Positions 1-6,772 of a stretch of 17,080 nt of DNA are shown here, piece by piece (positions within the stretch are counted from its first letter, which is position 1; the number at the start of each line of letters is the position of its first letter). This stretch comes from Clostridiaceae bacterium. GTDB lineage: Bacteria; Bacillota; Clostridia; Monoglobales; Firm-18. Position numbers and translations under genes: made by a program. Under the pieces are notes generated by a model that made no database searches, was not told the DNA's origin, and saw only the letters and a program-made list of their open reading frames with translations. The stretch spans positions 1-17,080 of the forward strand of contig JAAZFB010000034.1 in NCBI GenBank assembly GCA_012511915.1, read 5' to 3'.

Positions 1-24
1 CTACAACATTATATCATTAATGCG

Positions 25-83
25 TTGTCAAGGTAGTCGGTAGTATTTTCCAAAGGAAAATCTCCACCGCTCCACCTTGACAA
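25..83. repeat. Imperfect inverted repeat / rod-like hairpin upstream of the S10 promoter
   Basis: TTGTCAAGGT (25-34) is the exact reverse complement of ACCTTGACAA (74-83). Inside it CGGT (38-41) pairs with ACCG (66-69), and ATTTTCC (45-51) pairs with GGAAAAT (55-61) around an AAA loop. The two internal loops have the same content on each side (AGT opposite CTCC). It lies upstream of the rpsJ promoter and is followed by no T tract, so it is a poor intrinsic terminator. It may be a small palindromic repeat, the end of an element extending out of the window, or the tail of an upstream unit. Its role is unknown. Confidence 0.6.
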
Positions 84-156
84 GAGGAAGTTCATCAAAA
101 GTGTAACCCATGTCTTGACTTTTAACAGAAAAAATCAATTAATTTTAAAAAAAGGC

Positions 157-185
157 TTGCATTGATAATAATTATATTGTATAAT
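157..185 (+). promoter_or_regulatory. Sigma-A type promoter of the S10 operon
   Basis: TTGCAT (157-162, -35) and a consensus TATAAT (180-185, -10) are separated by 17 bp. The stretch just upstream (about 135-153) is rich in A and T and resembles an UP element, as expected for a highly expressed ribosomal promoter. Transcription would start near 191-192, giving an untranslated leader of about 246 nt before rpsJ. Confidence 0.75.
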
Positions 186-191
186 GTTCGA

Positions 192-437
192 GCGTAATAT
201 GACATACGATGATTCGGGAGGTTGCTGTCTGTTATGACAGGTCATTTCCGAGGAGATTGTCCAGTTTATAAAACCGGGCGCCGGTTACGCAACTGCACAG
301 TAAAATATTATTTTGCAATAAAATAATTTTTTAGGTAGTTTAATGCCCAGTGGTCTGTAGTACAGGAAACTGGGTTTATGTTATAAGCTGCTCGACACGC
401 CCGGGTTAGTGTGAAGCTTTTAAAGGAGGTAACAACA
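192..437 (+). promoter_or_regulatory. Structured 5' leader of the S10 operon mRNA
   Basis: This untranslated stretch lies between the predicted start site and rpsJ. Visible helices are: TTCGGGA (213-219) with TTTCCGAG (245-252), allowing G-U pairs, enclosing CTGTC/GACAG (225-229/236-240); AACCGG/CCGGTT (272-277/281-286); an AU-only hairpin followed by T residues (307-332); CCCAGT/ACTGGG (346-351/369-374) enclosing CTGT/ACAG (355-358/362-365); and AAGCT/AGCTT (385-389/415-419) enclosing ACAC/GTGT (395-398/409-412) just before the ribosome binding site. The segment 272-280 can instead pair with 398-407, and GTTGC (221-225) with GCAAC (289-293). Such alternatives suggest attenuation or translational control. 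No ORF is supported here. The ligand is unknown; in E. coli L4 regulates this operon, but the Firmicute mechanism differs. Confidence 0.55.
307..332 (+). terminator. Weak AU hairpin with T tract, possible attenuator
   Basis: ATTATTTT (307-314) pairs with AAAATAAT (320-327) over the loop GCAAT and is followed by T residues (328-332). The arrangement resembles an intrinsic terminator, but the stem has no G-C pair and would be weak. Its place in the leader fits an attenuator or pause site better than a full terminator. Confidence 0.3.
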
Positions 438-752
438 ATGGCTGCAGTAAAAGAAACAATTAGAATCAGATTAAAGGCATATGACCATGTTTTGCTTGAC
501 CAGTCCGCAGAAAAAATAGTTGAAACGGCAAAAAGAACGGGGGCAAGCGTATCCGGTCCAATCCCTCTTCCCACAGAAAAGGAAGTGGTATCTATTCTTA
601 GGGCGGTTCATAAATACAAAGACAGCAGAGAACAGTTTGAACAACGCACACACAAACGTCTTATAGATATTTTAGCACCGACATCCAAAACGGTGGAAAC
701 TCTAATGAGATTGGATTTACCTGCAGGGGTCGACATAGAAATTAAACTGTAA
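438..752 (+). CDS. rpsJ: 30S ribosomal protein S10
   Basis: S10 of the small subunit head, which also acts as NusE in transcription antitermination with NusB. The 104-residue product has the usual family length. It begins MAAVKETIRIRLKAYDH, carries GPIPLPT at residues 40-46, and keeps the RTHKR segment near residues 70-74 of the loop that enters the 30S head. The ATG at 438 is preferred over an in-frame GTG at 411 because AAAGGAGGT (422-430) sits 7 nt before it and the protein then matches the family N-terminus. It is the first gene of the operon, 252 bp downstream of a consensus -10 box. An unusually long 188-nt gap follows it. Confidence 0.97.
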   Translation: MAAVKETIRIRLKAYDHVLLDQSAEKIVETAKRTGASVSGPIPLPTEKEVVSILRAVHKYKDSREQFEQRTHKRLIDILAPTSKTVETLMRLDLPAGVDIEIKL

Positions 753-940
753 TTTTTGAAAAGTATGTTATCTATTTAGTTAACAGAATATTTAATTTCG
801 TTAGAACAACACGGAAATTATATTAAGTGATTTCCGCAGATTCCTGTCAGAATGAATATGAAGCCATTGCTAACGGCTACAGACATTTTTAGTACACAGC
901 GGCGGCTTCCACTATTATAACAACAGAAAGGAAGAAGATT
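753..940 (+). promoter_or_regulatory. Long structured rpsJ-rplC intergenic region
   Basis: This 188-nt gap is much longer than its neighbours (mostly 0-50 nt). CGGAAAT (812-818) pairs perfectly with ATTTCCG (830-836). Further on GAAGCC (860-865) pairs with GGCTTC (904-909), with GCT/AGC (869-871/898-900) inside. An alternative AGCC/GGCT pairing (862-865/875-878) competes. No long T tract and no convincing -10/-35 pair was found. The second helix ends 31 nt before the rplC start, so it may act on translation or RNA processing. Nothing in it looks coding. Confidence 0.4.
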
Positions 941-1576
941 ATGCAAAAGGCTATTTTGGCACGCAAACTCGGCATGACACAAATTTTTAACGATGTTGGT
1001 AGGTTAGTACCGGTGACGGTAGTTCAGGCCGGACCAAATGTAGTTGTGCAAAAGAAAACGATTGACAATGATGGATATAATGCTGTACAGGTTGGTTTTA
1101 TCGATATTAAACAACAGCGAGCAAACAAACCGCAAAACGGTCATTATTCAAAGGCGGGATTATCCCCCAAAAAGTATTTAAGGGAGTTTAGGCTGGATGA
1201 CATTGATAGCTTAAATGTTGGAGACGAAATAAAAGCCGATATATTCGCTGCAGGCGAAAAGGTTGATATTTCGGGGATTTCCAAAGGTAAAGGTTTTGCC
1301 GGCACAGTAAAAAGATGGGGGACCCATAGGGGTCCGATGTCTCACGGCTCAGGGTATCACAGAGGCGTTGGGGCAATGAGCGGATGTTCAAGCCCGGGCA
1401 GGGTTATGAAAGGTAAAAAATTGCCTGGTCATATGGGCGTTGAAAAGGTGACAGTGCAAAATTTAACCGTTGTGAAGGTTGACTCGGAAAAAGGTGTAAT
1501 GCTAATAAAAGGCGGGGTGCCGGGGCCGAAAAATGGTTTGCTTGTTATTAAAAATCCGGTTAAAAGCCGCAAGTAG
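941..1576 (+). CDS. rplC: 50S ribosomal protein L3
   Basis: L3 is an early 50S assembly protein that binds 23S rRNA and reaches towards the peptidyl transferase centre. The 211-residue product has the normal family length. It shows the core signature KGKGFAGTVKRW (115-126), GPMSHGS (131-137), the HRGVGAMSG stretch (140-148) and KGKKLPGHMG (157-166). The ATG at 941 follows a purine-rich GAAAGGAAGAAG site. It comes after the long gap behind rpsJ and 20 nt before rplD, the standard S10 operon order. No truncation or odd residue is seen. Confidence 0.97.
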   Translation: MQKAILARKLGMTQIFNDVGRLVPVTVVQAGPNVVVQKKTIDNDGYNAVQVGFIDIKQQRANKPQNGHYSKAGLSPKKYLREFRLDDIDSLNVGDEIKADIFAAGEKVDISGISKGKGFAGTVKRWGTHRGPMSHGSGYHRGVGAMSGCSSPGRVMKGKKLPGHMGVEKVTVQNLTVVKVDSEKGVMLIKGGVPGPKNGLLVIKNPVKSRK

Positions 1577-1596
1577 TCAAAAGGGAGGATAACACA

Positions 1597-2217
1597 ATGC
1601 CAAAAACAACATTATATAATATAAAGGCAGAGAAAGTTGGAGAGATAGAGCTCAGTGATGCTTTATTTGCCAACACTATTAATACTTCAGCTATGCATAC
1701 AATGGTTGTGAACTATCTTGCCAATCAACGGCAAGGCACGCAAAGCACAAAAACACGCACCGAAGTAAGGGGCGGTGGTAAAAAACCGTGGCGTCAAAAG
1801 GGCACGGGACGTGCTCGTCAGGGTAGCATTCGGTCTCCGCAATGGAAGGGCGGCGGCGTTGCACTCGGCCCAAAACCTCGGGGCTATAGGTTTAGCGTTA
1901 ATAAAAAATTACGTGATGTTGCACTAAAATCAGCATTATCGTCAAAAATGGTCTCAAGTGATATAATCGTACTGGAACACCTTGATATAGACAGTTATAA
2001 AACGAAAGACTTTGCAAAAATCCTTGCTGATTTTAATGTTGACAATGCTTTGATTGTTACCGCAGCCAAGAATGAAAATGTAGTCCGTGGCGCAAGAAAC
2101 ATACCTTATATTAAAACCACTATAGCTTCAAATATAAATGTGTACGACATATTACAACACGCTAAGTTTATTGTAACAAAAGATGCGGTTACGAAAATCG
2201 AGGAGGTGTATGCTTAA
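1597..2217 (+). CDS. rplD: 50S ribosomal protein L4
   Basis: L4 of the large subunit, whose extended loop lines the peptide exit tunnel together with that of L22. The 206-residue product has the family length. The tunnel loop signature RGGGKKPWRQKGTGRARQG lies at residues 58-76, with no insertion or deletion at this macrolide-related site. The ATG at 1597 follows AAGGGAGG. The gene ends directly against rplW (TAA then ATG), suggesting translational coupling. In E. coli L4 represses its own operon; whether it binds the leader at 192-437 here is open. Confidence 0.97.
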   Translation: MPKTTLYNIKAEKVGEIELSDALFANTINTSAMHTMVVNYLANQRQGTQSTKTRTEVRGGGKKPWRQKGTGRARQGSIRSPQWKGGGVALGPKPRGYRFSVNKKLRDVALKSALSSKMVSSDIIVLEHLDIDSYKTKDFAKILADFNVDNALIVTAAKNENVVRGARNIPYIKTTIASNINVYDILQHAKFIVTKDAVTKIEEVYA

Positions 2218-2514
2218 ATGGAAAAAACAGCCCATGATATTATAATACGACCGATAGTAACCGAAAAGTCGATGGGTCAAACTGCCGACAAAAAATACAC
2301 CTTTGAAGTTGCGCGAAATGTTAACAAAATTGAAATCAAACAGGCAGTAGAGAAAGTTTTCGGCGTTAAGGTGCAAAAGGTTAACACAATGAATATTTTA
2401 GGAAAGAAAAAACGGCAAGGAGTGCATGTAGGTAAACGTTCGGATTGGAAGAAGGCTATAGTTACCTTAACAGAAGATAGTAAAACAATTGAGTTTTTTG
2501 AGGGCATGAGTTAA
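2218..2514 (+). CDS. rplW: 50S ribosomal protein L23
   Basis: L23 sits at the tunnel exit and is the docking site for trigger factor and SRP. The 98-residue product shows the family opening RPIVTEKS (residues 11-18) and a KVFGVKVQKVNT segment in the middle. Its ATG follows the rplD stop without any gap. The ribosome binding site AGGAGGTG (2201-2208) lies within the end of rplD, so the two are probably coupled. The length is normal and no unusual feature is seen. Confidence 0.96.
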   Translation: MEKTAHDIIIRPIVTEKSMGQTADKKYTFEVARNVNKIEIKQAVEKVFGVKVQKVNTMNILGKKKRQGVHVGKRSDWKKAIVTLTEDSKTIEFFEGMS

Positions 2515-2565
2515 ACCGTTTCATTTTCTTATGCTAAAAAATATATTAGGTAGGAGTGGAATTCA

Positions 2566-3399
2566 TTGGCGATTAAAAAGTATAAACCGACGACACCCTC
2601 ACGGCGTTTTATGACGGTGTCGACTTTCGCAGAAATAGATCAAGTGCCGCCGGAAAAATCTCTGTTGGTAAGCCTTAAAAGCAAGGCGGGCAGAAATAAC
2701 CAAGGCAAAATCACGGTGCGTCATCGTGGCGGCGGTGTTAAAAGAAAGTACAGAATAATAGATTTTAAAAGGGACAAAGACGGCATTAGCGCCGACGTAT
2801 TATCAATTGAGTACGATCCAAACAGAAGTGCAAACATTGCATTGGTTCAATATGAAGATGGTGAAAAGAGGTACATCTTAGCACCGGTTGGTCTTAAAAA
2901 AGGTGCGAAAATAATGTCGGGGCTTGGGGCGGATATTATTCCGGGCAGTTGTCTTGAAATAAAGGATATTCCTGTCGGAACACTTATTCATAATATTGAA
3001 TTGTACCCGGGCAGGGGCGGCCAGTTAGTCAGAAGTGCGGGCAATTACGCTCAGCTTATGGCAAAAGAGGGCAATTTTGCCCAAGTAAGATTACCCTCAG
3101 GAGAGGTGCGCATGGTTAGGTTGAACTGCAAAGCATCTATCGGGCAAGTCAGCAACCCAGACCACGAAAACATTACTATCGGTAAAGCGGGCAGAAGGCG
3201 AAATCAAGGTTTCCGTCCGACAGTACGCGGTAGCGCAATGAACCCAAATGACCACCCGCACGGTGGCGGTGAGGGTAAATCACCGATTGGGCTTCCGTCT
3301 CCGGTAACACCGTGGGGTAAACCTACACTCGGAATGAAAACCAGAAAGAAGAAGAAGGCTTCAAATAAATTTATTGTAAAACGCAGAGGTTCGAAATAA
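2566..3399 (+). CDS. rplB: 50S ribosomal protein L2
   Basis: L2 is one of the most conserved 50S proteins, needed for subunit joining and for peptidyl transferase centre integrity. The 277-residue product has the family length. The C-terminal signature MNPNDHPHGGGEGK lies at 225-238, and its H230 matches the conserved histidine known as H229 in E. coli. The start is TTG at 2566 behind TAGGAGTGGA; it gives the canonical MAIKKYKPTTPSRR N-terminus, and no better ATG exists. It sits 51 nt after rplW and 31 nt before rpsS. Confidence 0.97.
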   Translation: MAIKKYKPTTPSRRFMTVSTFAEIDQVPPEKSLLVSLKSKAGRNNQGKITVRHRGGGVKRKYRIIDFKRDKDGISADVLSIEYDPNRSANIALVQYEDGEKRYILAPVGLKKGAKIMSGLGADIIPGSCLEIKDIPVGTLIHNIELYPGRGGQLVRSAGNYAQLMAKEGNFAQVRLPSGEVRMVRLNCKASIGQVSNPDHENITIGKAGRRRNQGFRPTVRGSAMNPNDHPHGGGEGKSPIGLPSPVTPWGKPTLGMKTRKKKKASNKFIVKRRGSK

Positions 3400-3430
3400 T
3401 CTATACCATTTGGAAAGGAGGAACAACAAA

Positions 3431-3709
3431 ATGGGTCGTTCGGTTAAAAAAGGTCCTTATGTAAGCGAAGTTTTGCTGAAGAGGATAGCAGATATGAACA
3501 AGTCCGGCGAAAAAAGGGTCCTGAAAACATGGTCAAGGGCTTCTACCATCTTTCCCGAAATGGTAGGGCACACAATTGCAGTACATGATGGTAAAAAACA
3601 TGTGCCGGTTTATATAACGGAAGATATGGTGGGTCATAAACTTGGCGAATTTGCACCCACAAGAATATTCAGAGGGCATGCGGGTGCCAAGACAACAAGC
3701 GTTAAATAA
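3431..3709 (+). CDS. rpsS: 30S ribosomal protein S19
   Basis: S19 of the 30S head, bound to 16S rRNA with S13 near the A site. The 92-residue product begins MGRSVKKGPYV and ends with the family segment around APTRIFRGHAG. The ATG at 3431 is chosen over an in-frame upstream start at 3410 because GGAAAGGAGG lies just before it and the family begins there. It lies between rplB and rplV, the standard order. Nothing unusual is seen. Confidence 0.97.
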   Translation: MGRSVKKGPYVSEVLLKRIADMNKSGEKRVLKTWSRASTIFPEMVGHTIAVHDGKKHVPVYITEDMVGHKLGEFAPTRIFRGHAGAKTTSVK

Positions 3710-3737
3710 TCCTGTGGATAAAAAGGAGGCGACATTT

Positions 3738-4367
3738 ATGCAAGCTGTTGCAATAGCAAAGAATAATAATTTAAGAATTTCGGCAAGAAAAGTTAAAATT
3801 GTTATAGATTTAATTAGAAATAAGCCTGTAACAACCGCTTTAGCAATTCTTCGCGCAACACCAAAAGCGGCGAGCGAGCCGGTTGAGAAGTTGTTACTTT
3901 CAGCAGTGGCAAATGCTGAAAACAACCATGATATGAATGTTGGGGCGTTATATGTTGCGGAAGTTTATGCAAATCAAGGGCCTACAATGAGGCGAATTCA
4001 GCCGAGGTCTCAAGGCAGGGCATTTAGAATACTAAAACGCACAAGTCGCGTAACAATAGTTCTTAAAGAGTCTATACAAGAGGATACGGCGCGAAAAGCC
4101 GAATCAAAGAAAAAAGCAGAACCTGTGAAAAAGGCTGCAACCGAGAAAAAGACTGCAACCGAGAAAAAGGCTGCAACCGAGAAAAAGGCTGCAACCGAGA
4201 AAAAGGCTGCAACTGAGAAAAAGGCTGCAACTGAGAAAAAGACCGGAAAAGATAAAAAGGCTGAAACGGACAAAAAGCCGAAAGCAAAAGGTGTTAAAAC
4301 CGAAACAAAAGCGGAAGAAACTGCTAATTCAAAAAAAACGTCAACAGACGATGCCGTGCAAGAATAG
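3738..4367 (+). CDS. rplV: 50S ribosomal protein L22 with long lysine-rich C-terminal extension
   Basis: L22 is an early 23S-binding protein whose beta-hairpin lines the exit tunnel beside L4. Residues 1 to about 112 form the ordinary L22 domain, including the hairpin segment RRIQPRSQGRAFRILKR. About 97 extra residues follow, made of Lys/Ala/Thr/Glu: six near-identical six-residue units (KKAATE, once KKTATE) coded by 18-bp repeats at 4128-4235, then degenerate units and an acidic tail ending DDAVQE. L22 is normally near 110 residues, so this is a large extension, probably disordered and rRNA-binding (inference). The start at 3738 follows AAAAGGAGGC; an in-frame start at 3642 would overlap rpsS and lacks homology. 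The reading frame stays open, so the tail is genuinely coded. Confidence 0.95.
   Translation: MQAVAIAKNNNLRISARKVKIVIDLIRNKPVTTALAILRATPKAASEPVEKLLLSAVANAENNHDMNVGALYVAEVYANQGPTMRRIQPRSQGRAFRILKRTSRVTIVLKESIQEDTARKAESKKKAEPVKKAATEKKTATEKKAATEKKAATEKKAATEKKAATEKKTGKDKKAETDKKPKAKGVKTETKAEETANSKKTSTDDAVQE
4128..4235 (+). repeat. 18-bp tandem repeat, six copies, within rplV
   Basis: Six consecutive 18-bp units with consensus AAAAAGGCTGCAACCGAG start at 4128, 4146, 4164, 4182, 4200 and 4218. The second has ACT for GCT, and the last two have ACT for ACC. Two diverged units follow (4236-4271), and a diverged one precedes them (4110-4127). Identity at third codon positions points to recent expansion by slippage or unequal recombination. 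The unit is a multiple of three, so copy number can change without breaking the frame. Confidence 0.95.
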
Positions 4368-4388
4368 ACGCGTATAAGGAGGTAGATT

Positions 4389-5078
4389 ATGGGACAAAAA
4401 GTACATCCCAATGGCTTTAGAGTAGGGGTTATTAAAGATTGGAAATCTCGCTGGTATGCTTCAGATCAAGAGTTCGGTGACAGCCTTGTCGAAGATTATA
4501 AAATCAGAAGATTTTTAAAAAAAACACTTTACCAAGCAGGTGTTTCTAAAATAGAAATAGAAAAAAAGGCGAACCGAGTAAGAATATTTATACACACCGC
4601 CAAACCGGGTATAATCATCGGAAAAGGCGGTACGGAAATAGAAAGGCTCAAAATACAGTTACAAGAAATTATAGGGAAAGAAGTATTCCTTAACATAGTT
4701 GAGGTTAAACGTGTAGACCTTGACGCACAGCTTGTAGCCGAAAATATCGCGTCATCCCTTGAAAGACGTATTTCTTTCAGAAAAGCAATGAAAAGTGCTA
4801 TGGGACGTACGATGAAAGCAGGGGCAAAGGGTATAAAAACAAACTGCTCCGGTCGTTTGGGCGGCGCAGAAATTGCGCGCTCGGAGCACTATCGTGAGGG
4901 AACCATACCGTTGCAGACCATTAGAGCGGATATCAGCTATGGTTTTGCTGAAGCCAATACCACATACGGTAAAATCGGTGTTAAGGTTTGGATATATAAG
5001 GGTGAGGTGCTTCCCGAAAGCAGAACAGAACCAAAAGAAGAAAGGGGAAACGCAAATGTTATCTCCAAAAAGGGTTAA
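4389..5078 (+). CDS. rpsC: 30S ribosomal protein S3
   Basis: S3 lies at the mRNA entry tunnel of the 30S subunit and contributes to mRNA unwinding. The 229-residue product begins MGQKVHPNGFRVG and contains a type II KH domain with GIIIGKGG at 74-81, followed by the conserved C-terminal S3 domain with the GRLGGAEIAR segment. The ATG at 4389 follows AAGGAGGT. Its last 23 nt overlap rplP, whose ribosome binding site is therefore inside rpsC. Length and order are normal. Confidence 0.97.
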   Translation: MGQKVHPNGFRVGVIKDWKSRWYASDQEFGDSLVEDYKIRRFLKKTLYQAGVSKIEIEKKANRVRIFIHTAKPGIIIGKGGTEIERLKIQLQEIIGKEVFLNIVEVKRVDLDAQLVAENIASSLERRISFRKAMKSAMGRTMKAGAKGIKTNCSGRLGGAEIARSEHYREGTIPLQTIRADISYGFAEANTTYGKIGVKVWIYKGEVLPESRTEPKEERGNANVISKKG

Positions 5079-5487
5079 ATATCGAAGAGTAATGCGAGGC
5101 AAAATGTCGGGGAAGGCAACAAGAGGTAGCTCCATAACGTATGGGGATTACGGCATTCAAGCAATCGAACCGGCATGGTTAACAGCAAATCAAATAGAAG
5201 CCGCCCGTATAGCAGCAACACGATATATCAAAAGAGGCGGCCAAGTGTGGATTAAATTGTTCCCTGATAAACCGGTAACAAAAAAACCTGCGGAAACACG
5301 CATGGGTAGTGGTAAAGGCGCACCTGAATATTGGGTAGCCGTTGTCAAACCGGGACGAGTAATATTTGAAATCGGCGGTGTCAGCGAGGAAGACGCGCAA
5401 GAGGCTATGCGTCTCGCGGCAGCAAAATTGCCTATCAAATGCAAATTTATCCGCAAAGAAGGCGAGGGTGTAGTAGATGAAAATTAG
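5056..5487 (+). CDS. rplP: 50S ribosomal protein L16
   Basis: L16 contacts the A-site tRNA region and is needed for late 50S assembly. The 143-residue product begins MLSPKRVKYRRVMRG and contains the conserved ETRMGSGKGAPEYWVA segment near residues 80-95. The ATG at 5056 gives the canonical N-terminus; the frame is open much further upstream but that part overlaps rpsC without homology. It overlaps rpsC by 23 nt and rpmC by 11 nt, so translation of the three is probably coupled. The binding site is GAAAGGGGA within rpsC. Confidence 0.97.
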   Translation: MLSPKRVKYRRVMRGKMSGKATRGSSITYGDYGIQAIEPAWLTANQIEAARIAATRYIKRGGQVWIKLFPDKPVTKKPAETRMGSGKGAPEYWVAVVKPGRVIFEIGGVSEEDAQEAMRLAAAKLPIKCKFIRKEGEGVVDEN

Positions 5488-5677
5488 TGAACTTCGGAAT
5501 CTGACTGTGCTTGAGCTATTAGATAAGAAAAAGGCTTTCAAAACCGAGCTTTTTAACTTAAGGTTCCAACAGGCTACAAACCAGCTTGATAATCCAATGA
5601 GAATTGTAGTAGTAAAAAGGACAATTGCAAGAATTAATACACTTCTTAAAGAAGAAGAGCTAAAAGCTGCGAAATAA
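5477..5677 (+). CDS. rpmC: 50S ribosomal protein L29
   Basis: L29 is a small two-helix protein next to L23 at the tunnel exit. The 66-residue product has the usual length and opening MKISELRNLTVLEL, with the NLRFQQATNQLDNP segment between the helices. It starts 11 nt before the end of rplP. No other start in the frame gives the family N-terminus. It lies 14 nt before rpsQ. Confidence 0.96.
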   Translation: MKISELRNLTVLELLDKKKAFKTELFNLRFQQATNQLDNPMRIVVVKRTIARINTLLKEEELKAAK

Positions 5678-5691
5678 GGAGGAATATTAAA

Positions 5692-5949
5692 TTGCCAGAA
5701 AGAAATAAAAGGAAAACCAGAATGGGTAAGGTTGTAAGTGATAAAATGGATAAAACCATAACCGTTTCAATTGAGGACAGTGTAAAACATCCTCTGTATA
5801 AAAAGGTTATTAAACGTACCCACCGGCTTAAAGCTCATGATGAAAACAACGAATGTAAAATCGGAGATAAAGTTAAGGTTATGGAAACAAGGCCCCTTTC
5901 AAAAGATAAAAGATGGCGACTTGTTGAAGTTGTTGAAAAGGCGAAATAG
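5692..5949 (+). CDS. rpsQ: 30S ribosomal protein S17
   Basis: S17 is a primary 16S rRNA-binding protein with an OB fold, located in the 30S body. The 85-residue product contains the family segments GKVVSDKMDKTITV near the N-terminus, HPLYKKVIKRT and ETRPLSKDKRWRLVEV. The start is TTG at 5692 behind TAAGGAGGAAT; no ATG lies in a suitable place. In the classical scheme it is the last gene of the S10 operon, but here rplN follows after 36 nt with no terminator seen. Confidence 0.96.
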   Translation: MPERNKRKTRMGKVVSDKMDKTITVSIEDSVKHPLYKKVIKRTHRLKAHDENNECKIGDKVKVMETRPLSKDKRWRLVEVVEKAK

Positions 5950-5985
5950 TTTTACACTAATTCCAAGAAAGGAGGAATTACGTCG

Positions 5986-6354
5986 ATGGTCCAGACACAA
6001 TCATTACTAAAAGTTGCCGATAATACCGGAGCCAAAGAAATTATGTGTATTAATGTGACAGGCGGCTCTGTACGTCGTTACGGCAATATTGGAGACGTAA
6101 TTACCGCTTCGGTAAAAAAAGCAATGCCTGGCGGTGTTGTCAAAAAAGGTGAAGTTGTAAAAGCGGTGATAGTTCGAACGGTAAAAGGTCTCAGGAGGCC
6201 GGACGGTTCATATATTAAGTTTGACGAAAATGCGGCTGTTTTAATTAAGGATGATAAAAACCCGCGCGGAACCCGTATCTTTGGGCCGGTTGCCAAGGAA
6301 TTACGCGATAAAGAGTACATGAAAATTCTTTCTTTGGCGCCCGAAGTGTTATAA
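5986..6354 (+). CDS. rplN: 50S ribosomal protein L14
   Basis: L14 forms part of the intersubunit bridge region and is a docking surface for silencing factors such as RsfS. The 122-residue product has exactly the usual family length, opening MVQTQSLLKVADNTGAKEI and ending KILSLAPEVL. The ATG at 5986 follows GAAAGGAGG. It is the first gene of the classical spc operon. The 36-nt gap before it shows no promoter that I can support, so it is probably read through from rpsQ. Confidence 0.97.
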   Translation: MVQTQSLLKVADNTGAKEIMCINVTGGSVRRYGNIGDVITASVKKAMPGGVVKKGEVVKAVIVRTVKGLRRPDGSYIKFDENAAVLIKDDKNPRGTRIFGPVAKELRDKEYMKILSLAPEVL

Positions 6355-6424
6355 GTAATGTCTGTTGAATAATTCGCACAGCGGATTGTTTATACGGCAA
6401 ATTCCGGCATAAGGAGGTTAGCGT

Positions 6425-6745
6425 ATGAATAAGAAAATGCATGTAAAAAAAGGCGACACGATAGTCGTTTTATCCGGTAAGGATAAAGGTAAAAAAGGCA
6501 AGGTGTTGACTGTAATACCAAAAAAAGAATCGGTTATTGTAGAGGGCATTGCAATGGCTGTTAAGCATAAAAAACCACGAAAAGCGGGCGATGAAGGCGG
6601 GCTCATTAATCAAGAAACTGCCATCAAAGTTTGCAAGGTTATGCTTTCTTGCCCTAAATGCGGGCGCTCGACAAGAATCGGCAGACAGGTGCTTGAATCC
6701 GGAGAGATTGTCAGGGTTTGCAAACGTTGCGCCGAGATAATCTGA
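6425..6745 (+). CDS. rplX: 50S ribosomal protein L24
   Basis: L24 is an assembly initiator protein of the 50S subunit. The 106-residue product has an N-terminal KOW motif (roughly residues 6-35, GDTIVVLSGKDKGKKGKV) and a C-terminal CPKC...CKRC pair of knuckles (C76, C79, C99, C102), a putative zinc site common in Firmicute L24. The ATG at 6425 follows AAGGAGGT. A 70-nt gap separates it from rplN and 27 nt from rplE. Confidence 0.96.
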   Translation: MNKKMHVKKGDTIVVLSGKDKGKKGKVLTVIPKKESVIVEGIAMAVKHKKPRKAGDEGGLINQETAIKVCKVMLSCPKCGRSTRIGRQVLESGEIVRVCKRCAEII

Positions 6746-6772
6746 TTGCGTGTAAAGGAGGAAAACTAAACC

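Noticed and set aside
25..83. CIRCE (HrcA) operator or intrinsic terminator
   Set aside because: The arms do not resemble the TTAGCACTC/GAGTGCTAA pair of CIRCE, and no T tract follows the hairpin.
77..105. Promoter using TTGACA at 77-82
   Set aside because: No acceptable -10 box lies at 16-18 bp spacing, and the TTGACA is part of the inverted repeat arm.
308..574. 88-codon minus-strand ORF across the leader and rpsJ
   Set aside because: It is antisense to S10 and the leader, has no ribosome binding site and no recognisable protein features.
756..784. Internal promoter before rplC using TTGAAA
   Set aside because: The hexamer at 17-bp spacing is GTTAAC, a poor -10 match.
3642..3737. Upstream extension of L22
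   Set aside because: It overlaps rpsS in another frame; AAAAGGAGGC and the family N-terminus support the start at 3738.
4128..4235. CRISPR-like array
   Set aside because: The repeats are directly adjacent with no spacers and encode an in-frame protein tail.
4010..4411. Long antisense reading frames opposite the L22 tail (also 4072-4287)
   Set aside because: They are low-complexity mirrors of the 18-bp repeat (repeating Phe/Ser/Ala or Gln/Pro/Phe), lack a ribosome binding site and lie opposite a clear gene.
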